A DNA stretch of 52,721 nucleotides from Bacillota bacterium (GCA_023429995.1 JAEZCE010000049.1:1-52721), one strand, 5' to 3'; counted from the stretch's first letter, positions 7,402 through 16,329 are shown. The notes: generated from the letters alone by a model not told the origin. Translations and numbers: made by a program.

Positions 7402-7992
7402 TTACATGAAATCCACCAAAACTTCCTTCAGGGTCCGTTTCGGCACATGCAGTACTCCCTGGCCGTCTTTATAATACTTCACCGAATCTTTCAGCACCCC
7501 CTGGGTGCTGATATCTTCTGCCACCGGGCTTTCAGCCATATACCCCAAGGCCACCACGGTGTTGATGATATACTTATCGGGAATTTTCAATACATCCTTG
7601 ATCTTATCCCGATCGATGGCTCCCATCCAGCAGGTCCCGACTCCATCCTCCAGGGCAGTCAGAAAGATATTCTGAGCAGCGGCTCCGGCATCCAGTTCAT
7701 ATCCTGCTTTTTTGATATCGGTATCCACCAGGATCACGATATATGCCACCGGTCTTTCGCCTTCCCGGGGATCGCCCGCCGGGGCGATATAACCGGCCCA
7801 TTTTACGTTTTCAAAAACCGCTGCCACTTTCGAAGGATGATCGACAATCATAAACTTCAAAGGCTGCATATTGGAACCGGTCGGGGCCATTCTGGCCGCG
7901 TCCACATACTTTTCCAACATTGTCCTTTCAACCGGCTGCTGTTTAAACTTGCGAATCGTCCTTCGCTGAATGGCCGCTTCATAAACTTTCAT
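7402..7992 (-). CDS. Nitroreductase family protein
   Basis: A 196-residue FMN-dependent oxidoreductase of the NfnB/FMN-reductase-like superfamily. RRTIRKF at residues 10-16 and APTGSNMQP near 36-44 form the usual FMN phosphate and isoalloxazine contacts. The central DAGAAAQNIFLTALEDGVGTCWMG is the conserved helix and loop of the family. Substrates are not predictable: such enzymes reduce nitroaromatics, quinones or flavins using NAD(P)H. It starts at ATG 7992 with AGGTGA seven bases upstream. It is a single gene between the crcB operon and the TetR gene, both on the same strand; no dedicated regulator site was recognised. Confidence 0.88.
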   Translation of the reverse strand: MKVYEAAIQRRTIRKFKQQPVERTMLEKYVDAARMAPTGSNMQPLKFMIVDHPSKVAAVFENVKWAGYIAPAGDPREGERPVAYIVILVDTDIKKAGYELDAGAAAQNIFLTALEDGVGTCWMGAIDRDKIKDVLKIPDKYIINTVVALGYMAESPVAEDISTQGVLKDSVKYYKDGQGVLHVPKRTLKEVLVDFM

Positions 7993-8077
7993 ATAGGATC
8001 ACCTACCGTTTCTGAATATCAACCAATTAACGTTATTATATTTCTTTTTTAGGAATGACACAACTATCCTCTTTCGG

Positions 8078-8659
8078 TCATGGTAAGACACTCTTGATCA
8101 AAAGCTCAATATAACTACTCCTCTTTTTTGGTTCATCCAATTCTACTCCAAAAACTTCTAAAGTTCGATTTCCAAGCAAGACCGGAAATGCCAAGCAACT
8201 GAATAATTGTAAAATTCGCATTTTCAAAGCTGCATCATCCTCAGCCGGTCGAATTTGTTGAATCGTAGTTTTGATTAAGTCAATCCCTTCGGTTTTTAAA
8301 TACTCCTGAAATTTATTCGGGTTGGCTTGCTCATAAATACTTTGGTAAATCAAATATTTGATTTGATCGGGATACTTCGAAAAATTCCGGGCCAATTTTT
8401 CAATTAAATTTTTCAATCTTTGTTCCGGAGTTTCGCGATGATTTTTTAAGCATTTAAAAATGTCTCTCGCTTGAACCATTAAATATTCGAGAGCTTCATT
8501 AATGACATTGTCTTTAGAACCGAAATGATAGTTAATGGCCGCGACATTAACTCCAGCCCTCACTGCTATTTTCCTGACGGTGACATTTTGAAATCCCTCA
8601 TTAGAGATAATCTCCAAAGTGGCTTCCAAAATTTTATCCTTCGTTGTAAGGATCTCCAT
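8078..8659 (-). CDS. TetR/AcrR-family transcriptional regulator
   Basis: This 193-residue repressor has a TetR_N HTH at residues 7-55: TKDKILEATLEIISNEG, then VTVRKIAVRAGVNVAAINYHFGSK, the recognition helix ending in the signature YHFGSK. The C-terminal ligand domain is helical and diverged, so the inducer is unknown. It starts at ATG 8659, five bases after AGGAG. It is divergent from the HXXEE membrane protein gene. Two direct AATATTGTTT repeats directly after its own -10 box suggest autorepression and joint control of the neighbour. Confidence 0.9.
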   Translation of the reverse strand: MEILTTKDKILEATLEIISNEGFQNVTVRKIAVRAGVNVAAINYHFGSKDNVINEALEYLMVQARDIFKCLKNHRETPEQRLKNLIEKLARNFSKYPDQIKYLIYQSIYEQANPNKFQEYLKTEGIDLIKTTIQQIRPAEDDAALKMRILQLFSCLAFPVLLGNRTLEVFGVELDEPKKRSSYIELLIKSVLP

Positions 8660-8690
8660 ATTTTCTCCTATTGATTTGTTCCCATTCTCA

Positions 8691-8748
8691 AATATTGTTT
8701 AAAATATTGTTTGACTTATATTTTATAAGCAAATTGTAATTTTGTCAA
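8691..8748 (-). promoter_or_regulatory. tetR promoter with operator-like direct repeats
   Basis: TTGACA (8748-8743) and TAAAAT (8725-8720) have a 17-base spacer. Two direct copies of AATATTGTTT (8691-8700 and 8703-8712, plus-strand reading) lie at the expected transcription start. A further ATTGTTTG occurs at 8761-8768 and a related CATAGTTTG near 8827, in the facing promoter. Confidence 0.6.
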
Positions 8749-8779
8749 ACTCCATTTTACATTGTTTGCTCGTTTTTTG

Positions 8780-8809
8780 TTGACAATTTTCAAAATCAGG
8801 GTATATAAT
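8780..8809 (+). promoter_or_regulatory. Promoter of the HXXEE gene
   Basis: A near-perfect sigma-70 type promoter: TTGACA (8780-8785), 18-base spacer, TATAAT (8804-8809). The leader to ATG 8916 is about 100 bases. A CATAGTTTG box just downstream is a candidate repressor site. Confidence 0.8.
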
Positions 8810-8915
8810 TAAAACGCAATTTAAAACATAGTTTGAAAAATATTCAGATTGGAGGTTAATTTTAAGTTGTAGTAAAGGGATTAAATCGAATCAAAAAAAA
8901 TATGGAGGAATTATT

Positions 8916-9389
8916 ATGTCGCATGAATATTTTTTATGGATTGCCGCTTTGGCATATGGTCTTCATATTGTGGAGGAATTGCTTTTTGATTGGAGAGGCT
9001 GGGCCAGAGGATTCCTAAAATTACCAGCCGAATGGAATGAATTTTATGTTTTTAATGTAGTTGTAGTCCTATACGGATGCGTTTCGGCAACTATCGGCTG
9101 GAAATGCCCGATGATTGCCCTTTCCTTTCCTGCGTTTATGCTTATAAATGTTGTTTTCTTTCATATCTTACCGGTTTTGAAAAGCGGAAGGTTCTCTCCC
9201 GGATTACTATCAGGCATTGTATTATTTATACCGATCGCGTCTTTATCATATTATGGCGCCAGTATGGATCATGTGATTTCCACCAATACAATCATAATAT
9301 CAACTTTGGTTGCTGCTTTTTTTATGGCATACCCGATCATTCTACAGCGTCTTAAAACAAAACCATTTTTCCAACAAAACTGGAAATGA
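8916..9389 (+). CDS. HXXEE-domain membrane protein
   Basis: A 157-residue protein with four or five hydrophobic segments. The N-terminal HIVEE is the family-defining H-x-x-E-E; a second conserved part is VFFHILPVLKSG, where N-x-x-x-H is typical. HXXEE proteins are widespread small membrane proteins of unknown function whose conserved His and Glu residues suggest metal binding or catalysis. It starts at ATG 8916 with TGGAGG eight bases upstream. It is divergent from the TetR gene, a pairing that suggests a ligand-inducible function; this is inference. Confidence 0.8.
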   Translation: MSHEYFLWIAALAYGLHIVEELLFDWRGWARGFLKLPAEWNEFYVFNVVVVLYGCVSATIGWKCPMIALSFPAFMLINVVFFHILPVLKSGRFSPGLLSGIVLFIPIASLSYYGASMDHVISTNTIIISTLVAAFFMAYPIILQRLKTKPFFQQNWK

Positions 9390-9466
9390 GTGAGAGACAT
9401 TAAATATCACTCAATATCGATATCCTACAGAATTCTCAAAAGGTCCCATACAGGACCGAAATAAGA

Positions 9467-9525
9467 AAAGCGTGGATTCTGTATGCAAGTTTTTAACAAC
9501 GCTCCGCATATAAAATCCGCGCTTT
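9467..9525. terminator. Bidirectional terminator hairpin
   Basis: AAAGCGTGGATT (9467-9478) pairs with AATCCGCGCTTT (9514-9525), with a further inner match of GTATGC and GCATAT. On the minus strand it is followed by a T-rich tract. It lies between the convergent HXXEE and ileS genes and can serve both. Confidence 0.7.
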
Positions 9526-9586
9526 TATCTTACAAGAACACGTTTTCGGGGAAATCCTTAGGACTCCACTTTAATCCTTTGTGTAT

Positions 9587-12500
9587 TTACGCTTTGATCA
9601 CCTGTAGCTCCGCCGCGTGCCCATTGATGTCCCACTTTTCAAAGCCATCTCCGCTCTGTTGCTCTCTTTGTACCGAAACCGCCAGCGTCTCGTCGGCCAC
9701 ATACTTCCCAAAGGCTTCCACCGCTGCGGCCACTTCATCGTCACTGACGAATTTCAGTTCAATGCGATCCGTCAGCTCAAAACCGGCGTTCTTGCGCATG
9801 TTCTGAACCTTGGAAACCACCTCCCGGGCCAGGCCTTCCTGGACCAGTTCCTTCGTTAAAGCGGTGTTCAGGATCACATAATTCTCCTTGCTCATTTCCA
9901 CCACATAACCTTGCTCTTCGCTGGTGCGGATCTCCACATCCTCTTCCTTCAAAGTAACCGGATTGCCGTTGATGCTGAAATTCAACTCGCCGCTGTTCCG
10001 CAGGGTCTTTACAAACTCTCCGGCATTCCCTTTGGAGAGTTCCCCTTCGATGCCCTTCAGGAATTTACCGTATTTGGGTCCCAAGACCGGGAAATTCGGT
10101 TTAATGGTATAGGATACGTACTGGTCGGGGTTTTCCACATATTGAATGGTTTTGACGTTCAATTCTTCCTTGACCAGTCCCTCCATGGGCGCCAGGATCT
10201 TTTGCTTTTTCAGATCCACCATGATCTGAGACAGCGGTTGTCTGACCTTGATTTGAACCTTATTCCGGGCTGCCCGGCCTAACGAGACCAGGTCGATCAC
10301 CAATCCCATATGTTCTTCCAAATCGGAATTGATGAAGGTTTCGTCCACCTCCGGATACATTTCCACATGGACCGTAAAGAGCTTTTTACCGTCAGCCTCC
10401 AGGTTCTGATAAATCTCCTCGGCCATGAAGGGCGCAAAAGGAGCTATCAACTTGGCAACAGCCAGTAATACTTCCCACAGCGTCCGGTAAACGGCTTTTT
10501 TGTCCTGATTCATTTCCGAGGCCCAGAAACGGTCCCGGGTACGGCGTACATACCAATTGGATACGTCATCCACCACGAAAGCCTGAATGGCCCGGACCAC
10601 CCGGGTTAAATCAAAAACTTCCATATCGGAACGGACGCCTTTGATCAGCGAATTCAAGCGGGAAATCACCCAGCGGTCGATTTCCGGCCGGTCCTTCACC
10701 GCTATGTCGTAAACAGCCGGATCGGCGCCGTCGATATTGGCATACAGGGTAAAGAAGGAAAACACGTTTTGCAGCGTGCCGAAGAATTTGGCATAAACAT
10801 CCTTTACCCCGTCTTCATCGAACCGGGTCGGGGTCCATGGAGGAGACACTGCCAGCAAATACCAGCGGGTGGCATCGGCGCCGTATTTCTCCATCAATCC
10901 CCAGGGTTCCACGGCATTTCCCCTTGACTTGGACATTTTTTGGCCGTTTTTATCCAGCACCAAGTCATTGACCATTACATTCTTGTAAGCCGGTTGGCCG
11001 GAAATAAACGATGAGATCGCCAATAAGGAATAAAACCAGCCCCGGGTTTGATCGATTCCTTCGCAGATAAAATCGGCCGGGAAAAGTTGATCGAAATGGT
11101 CCTTGTTTTCAAAAGGATAATGCTGCTGGGCATAAGGCATGGCTCCGGAATCAAACCAGCAGTCAATGACCTCTTTGGTCCGGGTCATCCTGCCGCCGCA
11201 TTCGCACTTTAAATGGATACCGTCAATATAGGGCCGGTGCAGTTCGATCGTATCCGGATCAACCTTTTCAATCGCCCGCTCCGCCAGCTCCTGTCTGGAT
11301 CCGACCGAGGCCAGCTTGGAACAGGACTCGCATTTCCAAATATTAAGCGGCGTCCCCCAATAACGGTCCCGGGAAAGGGACCAGTCGATCATATTCTCCA
11401 GCCAGTTCCCAAAACGTCCCTTTCCCACGTGTTCCGGATACCAATGAATCTGTTTGTTGCATTCAATCATGCGGTCCTTGTATTTGGTGGTGGCAATATA
11501 CCATGATTGCCGCGCGTAATAAAGCAAGGGTGTGTCGCAACGCCAGCAATATGGATAAGAGTGGGTTAAGCGCTCTTTGGAAAAGAGCTTCCCTTCGGAT
11601 TTTAAATAGCGGGTGATATCAAGATCCGTCTCCCGCACAAAACGGCCCGCCCAGAGCGTGACTTCCGGAGTAAATTTACCCTGTTTATCGACGGGCTGTA
11701 AAATCGGAAGATTGAACTTTTTGCCCAGCTGATAGTCGTCTTCGCCAAAAGCGGGCGCGATATGAACAATACCGGAGCCGTCTTCGGTGGATACGAAATC
11801 GGCGGGATAAACCTGGAAGGCATTCTCTCCGGCCTTCAAAAAAGGCAATAACTGCTCATAGTGGATTCCAACTAAATCGGAACCTTTGAACTCTTCCAAA
11901 ATCTCGCTGTCTTTTCCCAGAGCCGCATGAACCCGGTCTTTAACCAGGATATAGATGGCTTCGTCCCCGGCCTTGCGGGCTTTTACATAAGTGAACTCGG
12001 GGTTCACCGCCAACGCCACGTTGGAAGGAAGGGTCCAGGGAGTCGTGGTCCAGACCAGAAAATATTCGCCCTCTTTACCGCATACTTTCATCCGCACATA
12101 AATGGAGTCAATGGTCTCATCCTTATATCCCAGCGAAACTTCATGGGAAGCAAGGGGAGTCCCGCAGCGGGCGCAATAGGGCATAATCTTGTGGCCCTCA
12201 TAGATCAGGCCCTGATCGAAATATTGTTTCAAAATCCACCAGGCGGTCTCGATATAGTTATTGTCCAGGGTGATATAGGGATGGTCCATATCGATCCAGT
12301 AGCCGATCCGTTCCGTCAGCCGCCGCCATTCTTGGACATAGGTGAAAACCGATTCCCGGCATTTTTTATTAAAGGGTTCGATTCCATAGGCCTCGATTTC
12401 GGGCTTGGAAGAGATGCCTAATTGTTTTTCCACTTCGATCTCAACCGGCAATCCGTGCGTATCCCATCCGGCCTTACGGTGAACTTGATACCCTTGCATG

Positions 12501-12724
12501 GTCTTATAGCGGCAGACGGTATCCTTTAAAGTACGGGCCAGTACATGGTGAATGCCGGGCTTGCCATTGGCGGTGGGCGGTCCATCATAAAAAATATAAC
12601 GGGGTGACCCTTCACGGGCCGTAACGCTGCGATCGGGGACCTTTTCACTGAGCCAATGATTTAAAACGGTTTCTTCTTTTTGTTTGATCGGTATCTTGGT
12701 ATCGACCTCTTTAAACTGATGCAT
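9587..12724 (-). CDS. ileS: Isoleucyl-tRNA synthetase
   Basis: A 1045-residue class I synthetase that charges tRNA-Ile in the cytoplasm. DGPPTANGKPGIHHV carries the HIGH-equivalent at residues 56-60 and KMSKS is at 596-600. The CP1 editing domain is marked by WTTTPWTLPSN at 225-235. Two cysteine pairs (CxxC at about 184-187 and 394-397) are probably zinc sites. The length, GIHH signature and C-terminal region place it with the longer, eukaryote-like IleS2 type, many of which resist mupirocin; that subtype call is by motif only. It starts at ATG 12724, eight bases after GGAAGGGG. A T-box with an ATC specifier controls it. Confidence 0.96.
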   Translation of the reverse strand: MHQFKEVDTKIPIKQKEETVLNHWLSEKVPDRSVTAREGSPRYIFYDGPPTANGKPGIHHVLARTLKDTVCRYKTMQGYQVHRKAGWDTHGLPVEIEVEKQLGISSKPEIEAYGIEPFNKKCRESVFTYVQEWRRLTERIGYWIDMDHPYITLDNNYIETAWWILKQYFDQGLIYEGHKIMPYCARCGTPLASHEVSLGYKDETIDSIYVRMKVCGKEGEYFLVWTTTPWTLPSNVALAVNPEFTYVKARKAGDEAIYILVKDRVHAALGKDSEILEEFKGSDLVGIHYEQLLPFLKAGENAFQVYPADFVSTEDGSGIVHIAPAFGEDDYQLGKKFNLPILQPVDKQGKFTPEVTLWAGRFVRETDLDITRYLKSEGKLFSKERLTHSYPYCWRCDTPLLYYARQSWYIATTKYKDRMIECNKQIHWYPEHVGKGRFGNWLENMIDWSLSRDRYWGTPLNIWKCESCSKLASVGSRQELAERAIEKVDPDTIELHRPYIDGIHLKCECGGRMTRTKEVIDCWFDSGAMPYAQQHYPFENKDHFDQLFPADFICEGIDQTRGWFYSLLAISSFISGQPAYKNVMVNDLVLDKNGQKMSKSRGNAVEPWGLMEKYGADATRWYLLAVSPPWTPTRFDEDGVKDVYAKFFGTLQNVFSFFTLYANIDGADPAVYDIAVKDRPEIDRWVISRLNSLIKGVRSDMEVFDLTRVVRAIQAFVVDDVSNWYVRRTRDRFWASEMNQDKKAVYRTLWEVLLAVAKLIAPFAPFMAEEIYQNLEADGKKLFTVHVEMYPEVDETFINSDLEEHMGLVIDLVSLGRAARNKVQIKVRQPLSQIMVDLKKQKILAPMEGLVKEELNVKTIQYVENPDQYVSYTIKPNFPVLGPKYGKFLKGIEGELSKGNAGEFVKTLRNSGELNFSINGNPVTLKEEDVEIRTSEEQGYVVEMSKENYVILNTALTKELVQEGLAREVVSKVQNMRKNAGFELTDRIELKFVSDDEVAAAVEAFGKYVADETLAVSVQREQQSGDGFEKWDINGHAAELQVIKA

Positions 12725-12739
12725 CCATCTTTCCCCTTC

Positions 12740-12946
12740 CTAAATATTGTTCTCACAAACATCTATATAAGCTGTGATAAGCTTTCCTTCACCGTTATGG
12801 TCCATCGCTTCAACCTCCACCCCATTCCCAAATACCTGATGCAGATGGCGCTGTAATTGAATGATTGCCGCTTCCAATTCAACCACGGTCACTTCCGTCA
12901 CAGCCCTGTTGCTTAAGGCCGTTTGAAGAGAGAAGCCCAAGCCCAT
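12740..12946 (-). pseudogene. Methyltransferase-like remnant between T-box and ileS
   Basis: A 68-codon frame lies 15 bases upstream of ileS. The residues LQVLIGGMGLGFSLQTAL, starting before the ATG in the same open frame, then VTEVTVVELE, match the SAM-binding beta1-loop and the acidic end of beta2 seen in spermidine synthase-like methyltransferases. The remaining part (from about residue 30) does not continue that fold and ends ITAYIDVCENNI. The open frame extends upstream to the T-box terminator without a good start, and the GGGGGG before ATG 12946 is too close to be a normal ribosome site. I read it as the fused remains of a gene co-transcribed with ileS. An unknown small protein is the alternative. 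Confidence 0.4.
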
Positions 12947-13007
12947 CCCCCCAATCAGGACCTGTAGACCATCCCACCAAAAAGCATCCTTCCGAACTCT
13001 TGAAAAT

Positions 13008-13037
13008 AAAAAAACCCGCCCCTAAAAATGGGACGAG
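13008..13037 (-). terminator. T-box terminator
   Basis: On the minus strand CTCGTCCC (13037-13030) pairs with GGGGCGGG (13022-13015), closing a seven-base loop, followed by seven T. It directly follows the T-box sequence and would form when charged tRNA-Ile is bound. Confidence 0.88.
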
Positions 13038-13318
13038 TAAATTTACCCGCGATACCACCCAGCTTTAAAAAGCAGTCCGCCCTCGCTCAAGGGCGCGTTT
13101 TTCCACGATTGCTTTTTCGCCTCAACATCGATAACGGTGAACGCCGGCGTTTCTTACGGTCCCCTTGCCATCCATCCTTAGGGATTTTTAAGGAATAAAC
13201 TTTCTGAAACGCAACTCCGGGGTGATTTTCCCATCTTCGCTCGGCGCCGGCTTTCACCTGGCCCGGCTCTCTACTGCCAGCTTACAGTGGTACTCTTCCC
13301 CATCACAGCTTTTTTCAA
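13008..13318 (-). ncRNA. T-box leader for isoleucine
   Basis: The leader contains the T-box sequence GGGTGGTATCGCGG (13060-13047), which pairs with the acceptor end of uncharged tRNA and forms the antiterminator. Upstream stem I parts are visible: AGTACC, the AG-bulge region AGAGAGCCGGG and a GGTGAAAGCC arm. The specifier loop contains AATCACC, with ATC (13226-13224) as the Ile codon followed by A. Low charged tRNA-Ile would allow transcription into the remnant frame and ileS. Confidence 0.93.
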
Positions 13319-13339
13319 TATCATCATAATTTAGTGTTT

Positions 13340-13368
13340 ATTATAATACATTACCATCCTCCCGTCAA
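13340..13368 (-). promoter_or_regulatory. ileS T-box promoter
   Basis: TTGACG (13368-13363) and TATAAT (13345-13340) with a 17-base spacer, about 25 bases before the first T-box element. Confidence 0.75.
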
Positions 13369-13486
13369 CGTCCGAAAGAAAATGAGGACTTTAGGCTGAT
13401 TTACAGGGAGAAATTAAAATACGGCGAATTATAATTATAGGTAATTGCTTAAATCATGTTATGGAAAGGTCTTACCGGTGTAACCC

Positions 13487-14380
13487 ATGTCCAATCCGAC
13501 CTTCGCGAAATTGCTGGAATATTTACATCCAAAATTCATCGGCATTACCATTGCCGATCAAAAACTAAGCGCGCTGGAACCCGCCAAAGGAATCTTCTTC
13601 GCCGAAGATGTCGGCGAGCCGACCGGCGCTCTCCATCCCGATTCTATCTGGAAAAAGTCGGCCGCCATTGAAAAGCTGGTGAAAAAAGCCTTTAAAACGG
13701 CAGGGGTTCACTTTTGGACCTACCAGCCGGTGGTGGTTTTCAGCGTCCCTCCCAATACTTCCCCGGAAGATAATAAAGCCATCTATCATCAACTGATGGC
13801 TGCCGGGGCTAAAAGCGTTTATTTGCTGGACGATTTGATTCTGGCTGCTCTGGGAAGCGGAGTTTACCGCAAAGACGAAGGACCGCTTTACCATAAAAAA
13901 ATCTATGTTCTGGCGCAAAAAGATGCCACTTATCTGGGTGTGATTTTGGGCGGCGGCGCCTTTGAGGTCAGGACGATCCCCAAAGGATACGATACTCTTA
14001 CCCAAGATGAACTCCGGGATGAAGTAAAGAACTTGATCGAGAATTTTCCCCGGCAATGTCCCGCTCAATTCCACCATCGCGCGGTAGCCAAAGAGGTTGC
14101 CCACAATCTGGAGGAAGCCTGGCGGAAGAAATTTGAATCGCAGATTTATATCACCGTTCCGGAACGTTTCAAGGATCAATGGGGTAAAAAGATGGATGAC
14201 TATGACATCCTTTATACGGATCAAGGAGAACTGGCGATTGTTAAGGGAATCGAAGAATTCTTCCCGGCATTGATGGTCAAACGATCCCCGGTAGGCCGAA
14301 AACCGATGGAGCCGGTTCGTATGGTTTTATTGGTGTTCACCTTCATCGCGCTTATGGTTTTATTTATCCTCAAACGGTAA
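13487..14380 (+). CDS. Degenerate MreB/actin-like protein with C-terminal anchor
   Basis: 297 residues. VVVFSVPPNTSPEDNKAIYH, then AAGAKSVYLLDDLILAALGSG (about residues 85-125), closely tracks MreB's conserved VPS...E...A...AGA..VYLIEEP.AAAIG region. The N-terminal phosphate-1 loop (normally GIDLGTAN) is only FIGITIADQ and the phosphate-2 loop is not recognisable, so ATP binding may be lost. The last 20 residues (from VRMVLLVF) form one membrane span, giving a tail-anchored topology unlike MreB's amphipathic helix. The start at ATG 13487 has only a weak upstream site. It is a single gene between the T-box promoter and the TRAP operon. A scaffold role at the membrane is possible; function is unknown. 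Confidence 0.6.
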   Translation: MSNPTFAKLLEYLHPKFIGITIADQKLSALEPAKGIFFAEDVGEPTGALHPDSIWKKSAAIEKLVKKAFKTAGVHFWTYQPVVVFSVPPNTSPEDNKAIYHQLMAAGAKSVYLLDDLILAALGSGVYRKDEGPLYHKKIYVLAQKDATYLGVILGGGAFEVRTIPKGYDTLTQDELRDEVKNLIENFPRQCPAQFHHRAVAKEVAHNLEEAWRKKFESQIYITVPERFKDQWGKKMDDYDILYTDQGELAIVKGIEEFFPALMVKRSPVGRKPMEPVRMVLLVFTFIALMVLFILKR

Positions 14381-14416
14381 AGGGCAAACCCGCGATACCC
14401 GGTATAAACTTGAAAT

Positions 14417-14463
14417 ATGGAAACCCAAGGGGGCGCACCCAAAAGAGAGCGCCCCGTTTCCAT
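14417..14463. terminator. Bidirectional terminator hairpin
   Basis: ATGGAAAC plus GGGGCGC on the left pair with GCGCCCC plus GTTTCCAT on the right, with a five-base bulge. It lies between the convergent actin-like and dctM genes. Confidence 0.7.
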
Positions 14464-14498
14464 GATTTTGAGCCATCAAACGATGACTTCGGCCAAAA

Positions 14499-15782
14499 TT
14501 ATTTGAACAAACTCGGTAAATACATTGTAAACCATGGCCAATAGGTGGTTAATGCCAAAACAACAATCATGGCCGGCCATAAGAAAAACATCTGATAGGC
14601 CACTTTTTCCACCCTCGACTTGCCGACGGCGCAGGCTACGAAAAGCGCCGACCCGACCGGAGGAGTCGTGAGCCCAATTCCCAGGTTGACCATTAACATA
14701 ATCCCGAAAGTAATCGGACTCATCCCTGCAGCCATACAAGCAGGCAGTAATACCGGTGTGGTGATCAAAATCAACGGCGCCATATCCATGATGGTTCCTA
14801 AAAACAACAATAAAGCGTTCACCAGTATGAACAACACCACCGGGTTATGGGTAATTGTCGCAAACAAAGCCGTTACTTTGTGAGGGATCATCAACACCGT
14901 CATCATATACCCAAAAGCGGTGGATGTCGCCACCAGGGTCATAATAATACCCGTGGTCCGAACCGATTTCAGGAAAGTTGGCCAAATATCCCGTGGCTTT
15001 AATTCCCGGAAAAGCGCCAGCGATATGACTAAAGAATAAACAACAGCTACCGCTGCGGCTTCGGTAGCTGTAAAGACCCCGAAAATAATTCCGCCGACCA
15101 CGATCACCGTTGTCGCCATACAAACAATACCTTCCCAAATGATCGGGAAACATTTTTTAAGGGGTGGAATCTTTTCCCGCGGATACCCTCGTTTAATGGC
15201 CAAAATCAAACTGGCGACCATCAAGGCAAGACATAATGCAATCGCCGGAAAATAACCTGCCAGGAATAATTTAGCGATCGATACTCCGCCGCCTACAACC
15301 ATTGCGTAGAGGATAATGTTATGGCTGGGCGGGATAATGACTCCCTGAACCGAACCGCAAGCCGTTAAAGCGCAAGCGAAGTCCCGGTCATACCCTTTCT
15401 CCTCCATCATCGGGATGATCATCGGGCCGATGGAAGAAACGTCGGCCACCGATGAACCGGTAATTCCGCCGAAAAACATCGCCTGGACCACATTGACCAT
15501 TGCCAGGCCCCCCGGAAGCGGTCCCACCAGGATATAGGCGAAATTAACGATCCGTCTGGCGATACCACCCGCATTCATAATTAATCCCGCCAGAATAAAG
15601 AGGGGGATCGTAACCAGCGCGAAGGACTGCAGTCCGGAGCCCATCCGTTGCACCAGCATAATGGGGCTCATCCCCATATAAATCGCTGTGGTAAAGGATG
15701 AAATCCCCAAGCTGAAAGAAATCGGCACCCGGATGGCCACCAGCAGCAAAAACAAGCCGATTAAGATAATGCCTTCAATCAT
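14499..15782 (-). CDS. dctM: TRAP transporter large permease DctM
   Basis: A 427-residue inner-membrane protein of the DctM/SiaM type with about twelve hydrophobic segments. Signatures include GSSVADVSSIGPMIIPMMEEKGYD, split here as GSSVADVSSIGP and MIPMMEEKGY, and IPPSHNIILYAMV and TTPPVGSALFVACAV, the helical hairpin regions that bind sodium and substrate. It is the ion-coupled transport channel of a TRAP system for an organic acid. It begins at ATG 15782 after GAGGGGG and overlaps the end of dctQ by eight bases, so translation is likely coupled. The exact substrate cannot be read from the sequence. Confidence 0.95.
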   Translation of the reverse strand: MIEGIILIGLFLLLVAIRVPISFSLGISSFTTAIYMGMSPIMLVQRMGSGLQSFALVTIPLFILAGLIMNAGGIARRIVNFAYILVGPLPGGLAMVNVVQAMFFGGITGSSVADVSSIGPMIIPMMEEKGYDRDFACALTACGSVQGVIIPPSHNIILYAMVVGGGVSIAKLFLAGYFPAIALCLALMVASLILAIKRGYPREKIPPLKKCFPIIWEGIVCMATTVIVVGGIIFGVFTATEAAAVAVVYSLVISLALFRELKPRDIWPTFLKSVRTTGIIMTLVATSTAFGYMMTVLMIPHKVTALFATITHNPVVLFILVNALLLFLGTIMDMAPLILITTPVLLPACMAAGMSPITFGIMLMVNLGIGLTTPPVGSALFVACAVGKSRVEKVAYQMFFLWPAMIVVLALTTYWPWFTMYLPSLFK

Positions 15783-16299
15783 GAATGCTTACCCCCTCAT
15801 TTGAAACTTCTTCTTTCCAGACATAAAAATTCATAATCCGTCCAAAAGCTTTGAGCAGGGAAAAGCAAAACATTAGTCCGCCGCTGATTGGCATGACCAA
15901 ATAAGTGACCCCTATCGGAACGGGTAGCGAGGCCATAATACCGTTCATGGTCTGAATCGCCAGACTGGTACCTTCCGTTAACAAATAATAACCGAAACCA
16001 ACGATCAGCAAGTCGGAAAAAACCCGGAACCAAAGTTGTACTGCTTTTGGAAACCGCTCGACCAGCATTCCCATATCCATGTGAGACTCGTTCCATACTC
16101 CACTGGCGCCGGCAAGCAAACTGACCCACATCAACAAAGTCCAAGTGGTTTCCTCGGTCCACGACGGGGCGTAATGGAACCAATACCTGGCCACCACTTG
16201 GTAAGTAACCAGAACCGTCATGACGGCCATAATAACCGCTCCCAACTGACTGGCGGTTATGTCAACCCAATCAAAGAAGACTTTCACTTTTTTGCGCAC
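15775..16299 (-). CDS. dctQ: TRAP transporter small permease DctQ
   Basis: About 174 residues with four membrane helices. The typical DctQ pattern is present: RYWFHYAPSWTEETTWTLLMW, where the W-x-E-E motif follows TM2, then GVWNESHMDMGMLVERFP. It pairs with DctM to form the membrane part of a TRAP transporter. I chose GTG 16299 because AGGAGG lies eight bases upstream; the frame itself extends to TTG 16323. It lies between a terminator-like hairpin after dctP and the overlapping dctM. Confidence 0.92.
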   Translation of the reverse strand: MRKKVKVFFDWVDITASQLGAVIMAVMTVLVTYQVVARYWFHYAPSWTEETTWTLLMWVSLLAGASGVWNESHMDMGMLVERFPKAVQLWFRVFSDLLIVGFGYYLLTEGTSLAIQTMNGIMASLPVPIGVTYLVMPISGGLMFCFSLLKAFGRIMNFYVWKEEVSNEGVSIHD

Positions 16300-16329
16300 T
16301 TTCCTTGCCTCCTGTCCTAACAATAAAAA

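Noticed and set aside
9483..12421. Plus-strand frames opposite ileS (for example 9617-9859, 9911-10282, 11927-12421)
   Set aside because: They are antisense shadows of a strongly conserved synthetase gene and lack ribosome sites and domain features.
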